Shown here piece by piece: positions 10,146-19,415 of a stretch of 38,110 nucleotides of DNA. The notes below the pieces were generated by a model. That model saw nothing but the letters and a program-made list of their open reading frames with translations, had not been told where the DNA came from and did not search any database. The stretch comes from Rhodobacterales bacterium (GTDB taxonomy: Bacteria; Pseudomonadota; Alphaproteobacteria; Rhodobacterales; Rhodobacteraceae), in NCBI GenBank assembly GCA_030950105.1, contig JAUZRV010000060.1:1-38110 (forward strand), written 5' to 3'. The stretch's first letter is position 1; each line of letters begins with the position of its first letter. Position numbers and translations under genes: made by a program.

Positions 10146-11198
10146 CTATCCGTCACAGATGCTTTGCAAGCGTAACCAATCGGCATCGTCGAGCACAAGA
10201 TCGGGTGTGTCCGAGGCGTATGGATCTGCCTCGATGAGTGGCAAGGTGGTTTCACCGCTGGGGTCAACCGCGTAGGCATAGGCCGATGACCGGACCGACC
10301 ACGCTTTGAATCCGGCCAACAAAGTCGCGTCGTCAATTGTGATTTGTGGCGTGCTTAGCAAGTGTTCGGAATAGGATTGCATTGCGTCTTCACCGATTTT
10401 TCCGGTGGTGAGCAGGCGGAAACTGGTCACAAGGCCGGCATAGTCGAGAAATTCTTTTAAGGGATTGTGCAGGGTCATGCGCAAACGTTCGGCAACGATA
10501 TAGCCGGCGACCACATCCGGCGCATCATATCCTTCGATAAAATCGGCATTGAGAAGTAAAATTCCGCCGGGAAGATGGGCGGTATCACGCACCCCGTCGC
10601 GCATAACAACAAGGCGGTTATACCCGTCAGGGGCCGGTAACCGATTGCCGAGTTTCGCAAGGGATTTGAGCGCACCGCCGGCGTCTGTCGTGGATCCGCA
10701 CGGGGGGCCGGTGAGACGCTGAATACGGCGTAACAGGTCAGTGCCGATTTCGACGCGGTTGACCATGGGCACAACTTTCACCGTATGTTGCACCAAAGCG
10801 CCGGGCAACCAGAGCACGCCAACAGCGGCCACCGCTGCAAACGACGCGAACATCGTAACAATACGCAAGCGCCCTGGGTGGGGCCGGCTGCGTTCCACCG
10901 CCGCGCGCAATTTTTCAATGGCTGCGATGATTTCGGGGTAGTCAGCCGAGATTTCGAGGGTCTCGCCCGGGTCGCCGTCCGGATGGAAAATCACCGGGTT
11001 CCCGCTTTGGTTGCTATGCTCGGACGGGGCGCGGGCAATGGCCGCCAGCGACCAATGTGCCAAGGCCTGATCTTTGCTGTCGATGATCACAAGGGTGGTG
11101 TCGCCGATGGAAACGAACACCTCGATCCGTTGATCTTGTGGTGACGCGCGCCACAGGCCGGTGGCCTCGAGGCGGTCATATTTGTCTAGTGCTGTCAT
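10146..11198 (-). CDS. membrane-anchored M48-peptidase-like protein of unknown function (zinc motif apparently lost)
   Basis: 350 aa, one TM (IVTMFASFAAVAAVGVLWLPGALV), GGILLLNADFIEGYDAPDVVAGYIVAERLRM resembles the M48 core without HExxH. Confidence 0.55.
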   Translation of the reverse strand: MTALDKYDRLEATGLWRASPQDQRIEVFVSIGDTTLVIIDSKDQALAHWSLAAIARAPSEHSNQSGNPVIFHPDGDPGETLEISADYPEIIAAIEKLRAAVERSRPHPGRLRIVTMFASFAAVAAVGVLWLPGALVQHTVKVVPMVNRVEIGTDLLRRIQRLTGPPCGSTTDAGGALKSLAKLGNRLPAPDGYNRLVVMRDGVRDTAHLPGGILLLNADFIEGYDAPDVVAGYIVAERLRMTLHNPLKEFLDYAGLVTSFRLLTTGKIGEDAMQSYSEHLLSTPQITIDDATLLAGFKAWSVRSSAYAYAVDPSGETTLPLIEADPYASDTPDLVLDDADWLRLQSICDG

Positions 11199-11281
11199 GG
11201 TCGGGCCTGCTCATTGCCTCGTTTTCTTGAAGGTTAGCATGGCGGGAGAGGTTCGGCAATCTCGGCCCTTTTGGGTATTGG

Positions 11282-11863
11282 TCACGAGGGCGTATCGAAC
11301 ATGGTTTGAATGTCATATAGCGCACGGCGCACGCATTGCTCGGCCGAACCTTTTTCTTCGCTTGCCCAATGCTCCATCGCAACACGGATTGCCGACGTCA
11401 CCACAGCAGCGACTAAAATCGGAGCATAGGCGTGTTCATCGGTTTTAAAGCGCAGAACCAGAAGCGTGCGCAGGCCCATTTCGTGTTCATGAACCGAATT
11501 CGCCTTTAACATCACCAATTTGGGATGGGAGTCCGCGATTTCGAACAGTTTTCGAAGCAATGGCCGGTTTCCATCCCATACCGAAGTCATCGGAGTGATC
11601 AGATCGGCAAGGTCATCAATTAGATTGCCGTCAGCCGCGAGGAACTTGGTTATTGTCGCCTCGCAAAATTCTTCTGTCGGAGGGACGAGGGCCGCTTCCT
11701 TGTAAGGAAAGTAGTTGAAAAATGTGCGCGGGCTGATCCCCGCCGCTTCGCTTATCATTTCGGTGGTGACATTATCCAGCCCCTTTGCATGCACCAATTC
11801 TATTGCCGATTGGCGGATGGCTTCAGTGGTCAACAGCCGTTGGCGGGCGCGAAGGTTGGTCAT
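11282..11863 (-). CDS. TetR/AcrR family transcriptional regulator
   Basis: RLLTTEAIRQSAIELVHAKGLDNVTTEMISEAAGISPRTFFNYFPYKEAAL is a clear TetR HTH; divergent from the RND efflux genes. Confidence 0.9.
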   Translation of the reverse strand: MTNLRARQRLLTTEAIRQSAIELVHAKGLDNVTTEMISEAAGISPRTFFNYFPYKEAALVPPTEEFCEATITKFLAADGNLIDDLADLITPMTSVWDGNRPLLRKLFEIADSHPKLVMLKANSVHEHEMGLRTLLVLRFKTDEHAYAPILVAAVVTSAIRVAMEHWASEEKGSAEQCVRRALYDIQTMFDTPS

Positions 11864-11884
11864 TTATGGCTTTCAAATAAATTC

Positions 11885-11899
11885 TTGCATCATCTGCAA
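11885..11899. promoter_or_regulatory. candidate TetR operator TTGCA-TCATC-TGCAA
   Basis: Perfect 5-bp arms 21 bp upstream of the TetR start in the divergent promoter region. Confidence 0.35.
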
Positions 11900-12099
11900 A
11901 ATGTGCATAGTGAGCAATTATAGGGTTTGTCAATTGTTTTGTGCGACACCTCGGTTTGTTGCATTCGGCAATGTGAATGTAGGTCGGGGATATTGCCTGC
12001 TGGTATAAAGACCCCATATGGCCAAGGTAATAGGTTGGAAAACCCATGGTTTGCCGGATGTCTCCGGTGTGTGACGATGATGACAAGACAGGAAACAAC

Positions 12100-13344
12100 A
12101 TGCGCGCGATCAAGTCATACGGGGTAGCAGCCGTTCTGGTTTTACTTATTTCGGCCTGGTTTAGCACCGGCATTTTTGTCGAGGGCGGCAATGGTGCGCG
12201 CGATAGCGAAGTAACGGTTGCTTCCTTGATCGAAGCCGATGGCGGGCCGTTGACCGACGCAATGAATGATCGGGGATTGATTGCAGAAATCCACCACGAA
12301 GAAGGTGTGGACGATCCGGCGCTGTCAATTTCCGAACGTAATGATGTTATGGCCGAGAATACCAACAAGAGCCGTGTTGTGCGGATCAAGACGTATAATA
12401 TTCGCCCTATGGATCTCGAGATCACGTTGCGCGGGCATACAGAAGCGCGGGCCTCGGTGGCGGCGGTTACGCAAACCAGCGATATCGTGATTGATGTCGC
12501 CGTGCGCGAAGGCCAGAGGGTGGCCGCGGGTGACCTGATTTGCTCTTTGGATAATGGCACGCGCCAAGCATCGGTTGATCAAGCGGCGGCGGCGGTCAAA
12601 CAAGCCAAGGCGGCGCTTATCAAGGCGCAGGCCGATCATAAAACTAATGCGGCCTTGCGTGAAAAAGGATTGGTTTCCGAAAATAGTGCCGAAGGATTTG
12701 CAGCCAATTTACGCGCGGCGGAATCGGGACTTGAGGCGGCCCAAGTGGCGCAAAGAAACCGTGAGAAAGAGTTTGAAAATACCCATGTTTATGCCGCTCT
12801 TGCCGGCGTTGTTCAGGGTCCGCTTGTCGAGGTTGGCACATTGTTAAGGGTCGGTGGCGCCTGTGCCAAGATTATCCAGCTTGACCCGATGGTGTTTGTT
12901 GGTGCGGTGCCACAGGCGAGAATAACCTTTGTAAAACTGGGTCTTAAGGCGAATATTACCACCATCACCAAACAATCGGCCAAGGGCGAAGTGAGCTTTG
13001 TTGCGGTAAGTTCGGACCCCGGGACGCGCACCTTTGCGCTTGAGATCGAATTTGCCAATCCTGATGGCGCGATATTTGACGGTCTGACGGCGCAGGCCGC
13101 GGTGGCGATGGGTAATATACCCGCGCATCTGGTTCCGCAATCGGTGCTTACGCTGAACAGTGACGGGGTTCTGGGCGCGAAAGTCGCCGAACAAAATAAA
13201 GTGGTTTTTTACCCGCTCGAAATTTTGGGCGATACGCGTGAAGGGGTTTGGGTTTCGGGGCTTCCGGCGCGGGCTGATGTGATCGTTGTCGGGCAGGAAT
13301 ACGTAAGCGCCGGGCAGGCAATTGACGCCCAGTTTTACGAGTAA
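12100..13344 (+). CDS. RND efflux periplasmic adaptor (membrane fusion protein)
   Basis: HlyD/MFP architecture: N-terminal TM, VREGQRVAAGDLICSLDNGTRQASVDQAAAAVKQAKAAL hairpin, then barrel. Start set at ATG 12100 (MRAIKSYG). Confidence 0.88.
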   Translation: MRAIKSYGVAAVLVLLISAWFSTGIFVEGGNGARDSEVTVASLIEADGGPLTDAMNDRGLIAEIHHEEGVDDPALSISERNDVMAENTNKSRVVRIKTYNIRPMDLEITLRGHTEARASVAAVTQTSDIVIDVAVREGQRVAAGDLICSLDNGTRQASVDQAAAAVKQAKAALIKAQADHKTNAALREKGLVSENSAEGFAANLRAAESGLEAAQVAQRNREKEFENTHVYAALAGVVQGPLVEVGTLLRVGGACAKIIQLDPMVFVGAVPQARITFVKLGLKANITTITKQSAKGEVSFVAVSSDPGTRTFALEIEFANPDGAIFDGLTAQAAVAMGNIPAHLVPQSVLTLNSDGVLGAKVAEQNKVVFYPLEILGDTREGVWVSGLPARADVIVVGQEYVSAGQAIDAQFYE

Positions 13345-13353
13345 GGTGTTGTA

Positions 13354-16300
13354 ATGGTAAACTTTATCGAGAAAATCCTGCGTATGCCCCGGGTCGTAAT
13401 GACCGTGATGGTGTTGCTGCTTGGCGCAGGGTTTGCATCCTATGTCAGCCTTCCCAAAGAAAGCTTTCCCACCGTCGACATCCCGTTTTTCTATGTTTCG
13501 GTAAGCCAGCGGGGGATTTCACCGCGTGATGCCGAACGTCTGTTGGCAAAGCCGATCGAAGACCGGCTCTTGGGGATGGAAGGTCTTGAAAAACTGACCT
13601 CGAATTCGACAGTTGGCCACGCGGGGATATTTCTTGAGTTCGGTGTGAATGTCGACAAAGACGAGGCATTTGACGATGTGCGCGCCGAACTTGACGGGAT
13701 CGCAAGCGAGCTTCCTTCCGACGCGGATGAGCCATCGGTTAACGAAATTTCGATCACTGACCGGCCGGTTTTATCGGTGGCGGTCTATGGCGATGTGCCC
13801 GAACGCACATTGACCCGACACGCCAAAGAATTACAGGATGCCCTTGAAAAAATAGCATCAGTTCAAGATGTTAAGCTGTCCGGAACCCGGGACGAGGTTT
13901 TGGAAATCCGCATTGATTTGCTGCACCTTGAGGCCTACGGGATTACCGCAGCACAACTTTTTGATGCGCTTGCCAAGAACAACATTATGATTGCCGGTGG
14001 CACACTTGATAGTGGGCAGGGCGCGTTTAGCGTCGATGTTCCGGGGCTGATTTCGACGGCAAAAGAAGTGTATAGCCTGCCGCTTAAAACCGTCGGCGGC
14101 ACGGTGGTGACGTTTGGTGATGTGGCCACAATAACGCGCACCTTTAAGGACGCAAAAGAATACGCCTATGTCAATGGATCGCCGGCCATCACGCTTGCGG
14201 TGAAAAAGAACCTTGGCACCAACATTATCGAAGTTTCCGACGAGGTGCGCCGCGTTGCCGAAGAATTTACCAAAGACTGGCCCGCGGGTGTCGGTATCAG
14301 TTTTTTGGTGGATCAATCGATTGGCACCCGCAATTTGTTTCGCTCTCTCGAGGCGGCGGTATTAACGGCGGTTGCACTGGTTTTGGTGATGACAATCGCC
14401 ACTCTTGGTGTGCGCCCCGCGATCTTGATCGGGATGTCGATTCCGATCTCGTTCATGATGGCGTTTCTGGTGCTTCAGATGCTTGGCCATACCATCAATA
14501 TGATGACGATGTTCGGATTGGTGATTGCGGTCGGGGTGCTTGTGGATGACCCGATTGTGGTGGTCGAATATGCCGAACGCAAGCTCTCGGAAGGGGTCTC
14601 GCGTAAAAAGGCGTTTATCATGGCGGCACGTAAAATGTTTGTGCCTGTTGTGGGCGCGACGGCAACCACCTTGGGGGCCTTTGTGCCGTTGCTTTTCTGG
14701 CCCGGAATCATCGGAAAATTCATGAGTTACCTGCCGATTGTGGTGATTGTGGTGATGATTGCATCGCTGGTTTCGGCGTTGATTTTCATGCCGGTCATCG
14801 GGGCGTTTATTGCCAAACATGAATTGGATGATAAAGAAAAAGAAGCCGCCGATATTGTGATGTATCCTGACAAATTCCACATTAAAAAAGTGCGCGGAAT
14901 AATCGGTGTTTACGTGCGCATGATGTCGGTGTTTCTACATCATCCGGTCAAAATATTGATTGTCGGTTTTTCGATTGTCGGATTTTTGTTCGTCTATTAT
15001 GCGGACAACCCCACCGGCGTTGAAGCGTTTCCGGCGGGCGAGCCGGAATATGGTGTGGTATCGGTGGTAACGCGCGGCAATTATTCCCCGATCGAAATCC
15101 GTGACCTGCTTCTCGAGGTGCAAGATGAAATTTTGCAAGTCGTTGGAATACAAGACGTAATTCTGTCTTTTGGTGGTGCACAGGGGTCGCCTTCCGACAC
15201 CATCGGGAACCTGCAATTGCAGTTGCAGCCATGGGAAAAGCGCGTCAAAGCCGATCTTATTTTTACCGAAGTTCGCGAGCGCGTGAGCCGGATTCATGGT
15301 CTTGAGGTGCAGATTGCACCAGAAGAAATGGGACCACCTGCGGGCAAAGCGATCAATTTGCGGGTCGAGGGGCCAAGCTTTGAAGCGTTGATTCCGGTGG
15401 TGGAAAAACTGCGCAACTATATCGAATTTGACCTTGGCGGAACCGTCGATCCCGAAGATGGGCGGCCCTCGCCGGGGATTGACTGGACCCTCAAGATTGA
15501 CCGGACCGAAGCGGCGAAATACGGTCTCGGCATACGCGAACTCGGGCCTTACATTCAACTTGTGACCGATGGCGTGAAGCTGGGCACATATCTGCCGGAT
15601 GATTCACCTGACGAACTTGATATTCAGGCGCGTTTACCAGCCAATGAACGCAGTTTTGACAGCCTTGACAGTTTGCGGATTGCGACGCCGCAGGGCCTTG
15701 TGCCGGTATCAAATTTTGTCACCCGCACAGCGGTGCCCAAAGTCGGTAGCGTCACCCGTCAGGATGGGCTGTATTCGATATTTGTCGGGGCAAACCTGTT
15801 GCCCGGTGTGGCGGCAGACGCGAAAAACACCACTCTTCAAGAGTGGGCAAAAACGCTTGAAATGCCCGAAGGTGTGGCGCTTGTTTATGGTGGGGCAACC
15901 GAACAGACCGAAGAAACAAATGCGTTTATGGTCAAGGCATTAAGTGCAGCGATGTTTATTATTTTCCTGGTTCTTCTGCTCGAATATAATAGCTTTTTTC
16001 AGGTGTTCGTAACGCTGTCGACGGTGGTCATGTCAACGGCGGGTGTGCTGTTGGGGATGTTGATCACCGGCATGACATTTTCGGCGATTATGACCGGATT
16101 GGGCATTGTTGCGCTCTCGGGAATCGTGGTGAAAAACGGAATTGTTTTGATCGACACCTACAATCATTACAATCGCGACGACGGGGTTGAACCGGTCAAG
16201 GCAATGTTGATCACCGTGGCACAGCGCATCCGGCCGGTTCTATTGACCGCGTCGGTAACGGTGATGGGCGTGTTGCCAATGGCGCTCAATATCGAGCTGG

Positions 16301-16578
16301 ATTTTGTGCGCCGCGAGATTGTATTAGGCGGGCTGGCAGGCAACTTCTTTGTGCATTTGTCGGCGGCTTTGGTGTCGGGTTTGATCTTCTCGACAATTTT
16401 GACACTGGTTATGGTGCCGGTTATGATCACCGCACCTGCGGTTATTTCGCGCAATGTAAAATCCCGCTGGACGTGGATTAGGGGGGTGTTTCGGCGCTCG
16501 GATGAAACCGCGACTGAAGGCAACCAGAGCCCCAAAAAACCGAACGAAGTGATCAAACTCGAGACTGCAGCAGAGTAA
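13354..16578 (+). CDS. RND efflux inner-membrane transporter
   Basis: 1074 aa; N-terminal RMPRVVMTVMVLLLGAGFASYVSLPKESFPTVDIPFFYVSV, TM4 GLVIAVGVLVDDPIVVVE, AcrB/MMPL-like C-terminal helices. Confidence 0.95.
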   Translation: MVNFIEKILRMPRVVMTVMVLLLGAGFASYVSLPKESFPTVDIPFFYVSVSQRGISPRDAERLLAKPIEDRLLGMEGLEKLTSNSTVGHAGIFLEFGVNVDKDEAFDDVRAELDGIASELPSDADEPSVNEISITDRPVLSVAVYGDVPERTLTRHAKELQDALEKIASVQDVKLSGTRDEVLEIRIDLLHLEAYGITAAQLFDALAKNNIMIAGGTLDSGQGAFSVDVPGLISTAKEVYSLPLKTVGGTVVTFGDVATITRTFKDAKEYAYVNGSPAITLAVKKNLGTNIIEVSDEVRRVAEEFTKDWPAGVGISFLVDQSIGTRNLFRSLEAAVLTAVALVLVMTIATLGVRPAILIGMSIPISFMMAFLVLQMLGHTINMMTMFGLVIAVGVLVDDPIVVVEYAERKLSEGVSRKKAFIMAARKMFVPVVGATATTLGAFVPLLFWPGIIGKFMSYLPIVVIVVMIASLVSALIFMPVIGAFIAKHELDDKEKEAADIVMYPDKFHIKKVRGIIGVYVRMMSVFLHHPVKILIVGFSIVGFLFVYYADNPTGVEAFPAGEPEYGVVSVVTRGNYSPIEIRDLLLEVQDEILQVVGIQDVILSFGGAQGSPSDTIGNLQLQLQPWEKRVKADLIFTEVRERVSRIHGLEVQIAPEEMGPPAGKAINLRVEGPSFEALIPVVEKLRNYIEFDLGGTVDPEDGRPSPGIDWTLKIDRTEAAKYGLGIRELGPYIQLVTDGVKLGTYLPDDSPDELDIQARLPANERSFDSLDSLRIATPQGLVPVSNFVTRTAVPKVGSVTRQDGLYSIFVGANLLPGVAADAKNTTLQEWAKTLEMPEGVALVYGGATEQTEETNAFMVKALSAAMFIIFLVLLLEYNSFFQVFVTLSTVVMSTAGVLLGMLITGMTFSAIMTGLGIVALSGIVVKNGIVLIDTYNHYNRDDGVEPVKAMLITVAQRIRPVLLTASVTVMGVLPMALNIELDFVRREIVLGGLAGNFFVHLSAALVSGLIFSTILTLVMVPVMITAPAVISRNVKSRWTWIRGVFRRSDETATEGNQSPKKPNEVIKLETAAE

Positions 16579-16610
16579 CATAAAATCCGAAAATAAATTT
16601 GTTTTTGGCG

Positions 16611-16625
16611 GCTCAAGAGTTGAGC
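16611..16625. promoter_or_regulatory. inverted repeat GCTCAA-GAG-TTGAGC upstream of the tup operon
   Basis: Perfect 6-bp arms in the RND/tupB intergenic region. Confidence 0.35.
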
Positions 16626-16694
16626 AGAACGGCGCGGTGCGGTAGCATCCAACAATGCAATGGTTGACCACACACCTTAACGCCCCGATGCGAA

Positions 16695-17399
16695 ATGAAT
16701 GATATTCTTCAAGGGTTTATCGAAGCCGCGCGTTTGATTGCGTCGCTTGACCGTGAACTTGTGGAAATTGTAATGTTGTCGCTACGGGTCACGCTTTCGG
16801 CGGTGTTGATTGCGTCGATAATCGGGCTACCACTTGGCGCGTGGTTGGTGGTGAACCGGTTTCGATACCGGCGCGCAACAATCGCGGTTATGAACGCGTT
16901 GATGGGGCTGCCACCGGTGGTTGTCGGGCTATTTGTATATTTGCTGTTGTCGCGTTCGGGACCGTTCGGGGTTCTGGGGTTATTGTTCACACCGACGGCG
17001 ATGATTATCGCGCAGGTATTAATCATCACACCGCTTATCGCGTCGATATCCCATCAGACGATCCGCGATCTTTGGGCTGAATACCATGATCTTCTCATTT
17101 CTCTTAATGCGACGCGGCGGCAAAGGATTGCCGCCCTTTTGTGGGATGGTCGGCGTGCGCTTTTGACCGCGATGCTTGCCGGATTTGGCCGCGCGATTGG
17201 CGAGGTCGGGGCGATTATGATTGTCGGCGGCAATATTGACCATTCGACGCGGGTTTTGACCACGGCAATAGCGCTTGAAACCGGCAAGGGAAATTTTGCG
17301 GTTGCGATGGGGCTCGGGATTATTTTGATTGCTTTGGCGGTCGGGGTTAATCTGTTGATCCATACGCTTTCGCGGACCGAAAGGGCGAGCATATGGTAG
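16695..17399 (+). CDS. tupB: tungstate-type ABC transporter permease
   Basis: 234 aa with BPD-permease EAA-like region (LWAEYHDLLISLNATRRQRIAALLWDGRRALLTAMLAGFGRAIGEVGAIMIVGGNI) as in TupB. Confidence 0.85.
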   Translation: MNDILQGFIEAARLIASLDRELVEIVMLSLRVTLSAVLIASIIGLPLGAWLVVNRFRYRRATIAVMNALMGLPPVVVGLFVYLLLSRSGPFGVLGLLFTPTAMIIAQVLIITPLIASISHQTIRDLWAEYHDLLISLNATRRQRIAALLWDGRRALLTAMLAGFGRAIGEVGAIMIVGGNIDHSTRVLTTAIALETGKGNFAVAMGLGIILIALAVGVNLLIHTLSRTERASIW

Positions 17400-18109
17400 G
17401 GTCGATCCTTCCGCTAACGCTCCGCGGGGCCTGTGCTAAATTTCGCGGGAAAATGATTGTCGGGCCGGTGGATCTTACGATTTCCACATCCGGGTTTACC
17501 GTGGTGATGGGACCGAACGGGTCGGGAAAAACGACGTTGTTGCGATTGATGCACGGGTTGCAAAGGGTGGCGGTTGGCGTAGTAAAATGGAACCAGCCAG
17601 AGACAATCGCACGCTCACGGCAGGCCTATGTTTTTCAACAGCCGATCATGATGCGGCGCTACGTGGTTGATTGCATTGCCTATCCGCTTTTGCTGCATGG
17701 GGTGGATAAGAAACAGGCCCGCGACGAGGCAACAGAATGGGCCATTCGGGTTGGGTTGGGGCACGCGTTAAAACGGCCAGCGCCGGTTTTGTCAGGTGGC
17801 GAAAAGCAAAAATTATCTTTGGCGCGGGCATTGATCCGCAAGCCGGAAATCCTGTTTCTGGATGAACCATGTGCCAATCTCGATGGCCGTGCCATGCGGG
17901 AAATCGAAACATTACTGCAACAAGCGCAAGCGGACGGCACGCGTATTGTTATGGCAACGCATTATATGGGGCAGGCGTGCCGCCTCGCGACCGATGTCGT
18001 GTTTATGTATGGTGGTAAAGTGCATGAATGCGGACCGGCCACGGCATTTTTTGACGGACCGCAGACCGAAAAAGCGGCCGCTTTCATCAAAGGGGATATC
18101 GTAGAATGA
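17393..18109 (+). CDS. tupC: tungstate-type ABC transporter ATP-binding protein
   Basis: Walker A GPNGSGKTT, signature LSGGEKQKLSLARAL, Walker B ILFLDEPCANLD; overlaps tupB by 7 nt. Confidence 0.85.
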   Translation: MVGSILPLTLRGACAKFRGKMIVGPVDLTISTSGFTVVMGPNGSGKTTLLRLMHGLQRVAVGVVKWNQPETIARSRQAYVFQQPIMMRRYVVDCIAYPLLLHGVDKKQARDEATEWAIRVGLGHALKRPAPVLSGGEKQKLSLARALIRKPEILFLDEPCANLDGRAMREIETLLQQAQADGTRIVMATHYMGQACRLATDVVFMYGGKVHECGPATAFFDGPQTEKAAAFIKGDIVE

Positions 18110-18918
18110 ACATTTTGAAAACATTGGTGGCCATCGTTGCGATATGTTCGGGGTCGATTGTCCAAAGTGAAACCATCAAAATGGCGGTCACAACGTCGTT
18201 TCATAATTCGGGTTTGGCGGATGAATTGTTACCTGCGCTATTGGCGGATACCGGTGTCGAGGTGCAACTTTTGGTGGTCGGCACCGGACAGGCGCTTCGG
18301 CTTGGGGCGGCGGGGGATGTCGATGCCATTCTGGTTCATTCGCGCAAAGCGGAAGACGCATTTTTGGCCGCAGGATATGGCACCCATAGACGCGAAATCA
18401 TGTATAATGATTTTGTTTTGATTGGGCCAAAAGACGATCCGGCGAAGATTGCGGGCGCAAAAGATGTCGTTGAGGCGCTGACAGATATTGCCAATGCGTC
18501 GGCACCGTTTGTCAGTCGCGGCGATGATAGCGGCACCCACAAGAAAGAAATGTCTTTATGGGCGCAATCGGAAATAACCGAGGTGTCATCAAGGGACTGG
18601 TATCGCGCGGCGGGGGCCGGAATGGGGGCCACATTAAACACCGCAAGCGGCATGAACGGGTATGTTATGGCAGATCGGGCCAGTTGGCTTAATTTTGGCA
18701 ACAAAGGGGATCTGGTTCTGTTGTATTCCGGTGATCCGGTGCTGTTCAACCAATACGCCTATATTCCGGTGAACCCGGTTTTACACCCGCATGTCAAAAG
18801 CAATCTGGTGGCGAAGGTTGAACAATGGCTTGTTGGCGACACCGCGGCCGGCATCATCAACGGCTACCGGATCAATGGCGAAAAATTGTTTACCTTTAAC
18901 GCCAAACCGGCCGGATAA
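18106..18918 (+). CDS. tupA: tungstate-type ABC transporter substrate-binding protein
   Basis: Signal peptide; IKMAVTTSFHNSGLADELLPALLADTGVEVQLLVVGTGQAL...GDVDAILVHSRKAEDAFLAAGYGTHRREIMYNDFVLIGP is TupA-like. ATGA overlap with tupC. Confidence 0.85.
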   Translation: MNILKTLVAIVAICSGSIVQSETIKMAVTTSFHNSGLADELLPALLADTGVEVQLLVVGTGQALRLGAAGDVDAILVHSRKAEDAFLAAGYGTHRREIMYNDFVLIGPKDDPAKIAGAKDVVEALTDIANASAPFVSRGDDSGTHKKEMSLWAQSEITEVSSRDWYRAAGAGMGATLNTASGMNGYVMADRASWLNFGNKGDLVLLYSGDPVLFNQYAYIPVNPVLHPHVKSNLVAKVEQWLVGDTAAGIINGYRINGEKLFTFNAKPAG

Positions 18919-18931
18919 CAGGCAAAGGCCG

Positions 18932-19411
18932 CTAGTCTTCCATATCGGCGTGAACCGCAAATTGTTCCAGTTCGGCCTCGGGCGGCTCTATCACGCGGAA
19001 ATATTCTTTTACGCCGGCTTCGGTTAACTCGCGCTGCACGGTGAGAAGGGTGTTGGGATCGTGTTCGTCACAAAGTTCGGCCATATGTTGCAATTCGGCG
19101 TAGGCGACAGGGCGGGCGGCCTCAACGGAAGGGGCGCCATAGATGCTCACGAAATGCGCGGCCAATGTGTCGGTGAGCGCCTCTAGTTCGGCTTCTTCGA
19201 TCTGGGTCACCGCGACAAAAGTAACCCGCCCAAAGGTTTCCACCCCGAGCCAGCCGTTGGCAAATGCCTGACGCGCCTTGCCGGTGAGATCGCTTTGGCC
19301 AAAGTTGGAAAACTCGAAACCGCCGCTTATCACCCATTCGCCAGTGCGCGCGGGGATGTGAAAAACGAACGTATCGCTTTTGTCAAAATGGATGGCACGC
19401 GCGAGTTTCAT
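18932..19411 (-). CDS. DUF6505-like protein
   Basis: MKLARAIHFDKSDTFVFHIPARTGEWVISGGFEF...LTGKARQAFANGWLGVETFGRVTFVAV; RBS AAGGAT before ATG at 19411 (longer ORF start at 19429). DUF name recalled, not searched. Confidence 0.7.
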   Translation of the reverse strand: MKLARAIHFDKSDTFVFHIPARTGEWVISGGFEFSNFGQSDLTGKARQAFANGWLGVETFGRVTFVAVTQIEEAELEALTDTLAAHFVSIYGAPSVEAARPVAYAELQHMAELCDEHDPNTLLTVQRELTEAGVKEYFRVIEPPEAELEQFAVHADMED

Positions 19412-19415
19412 AATC

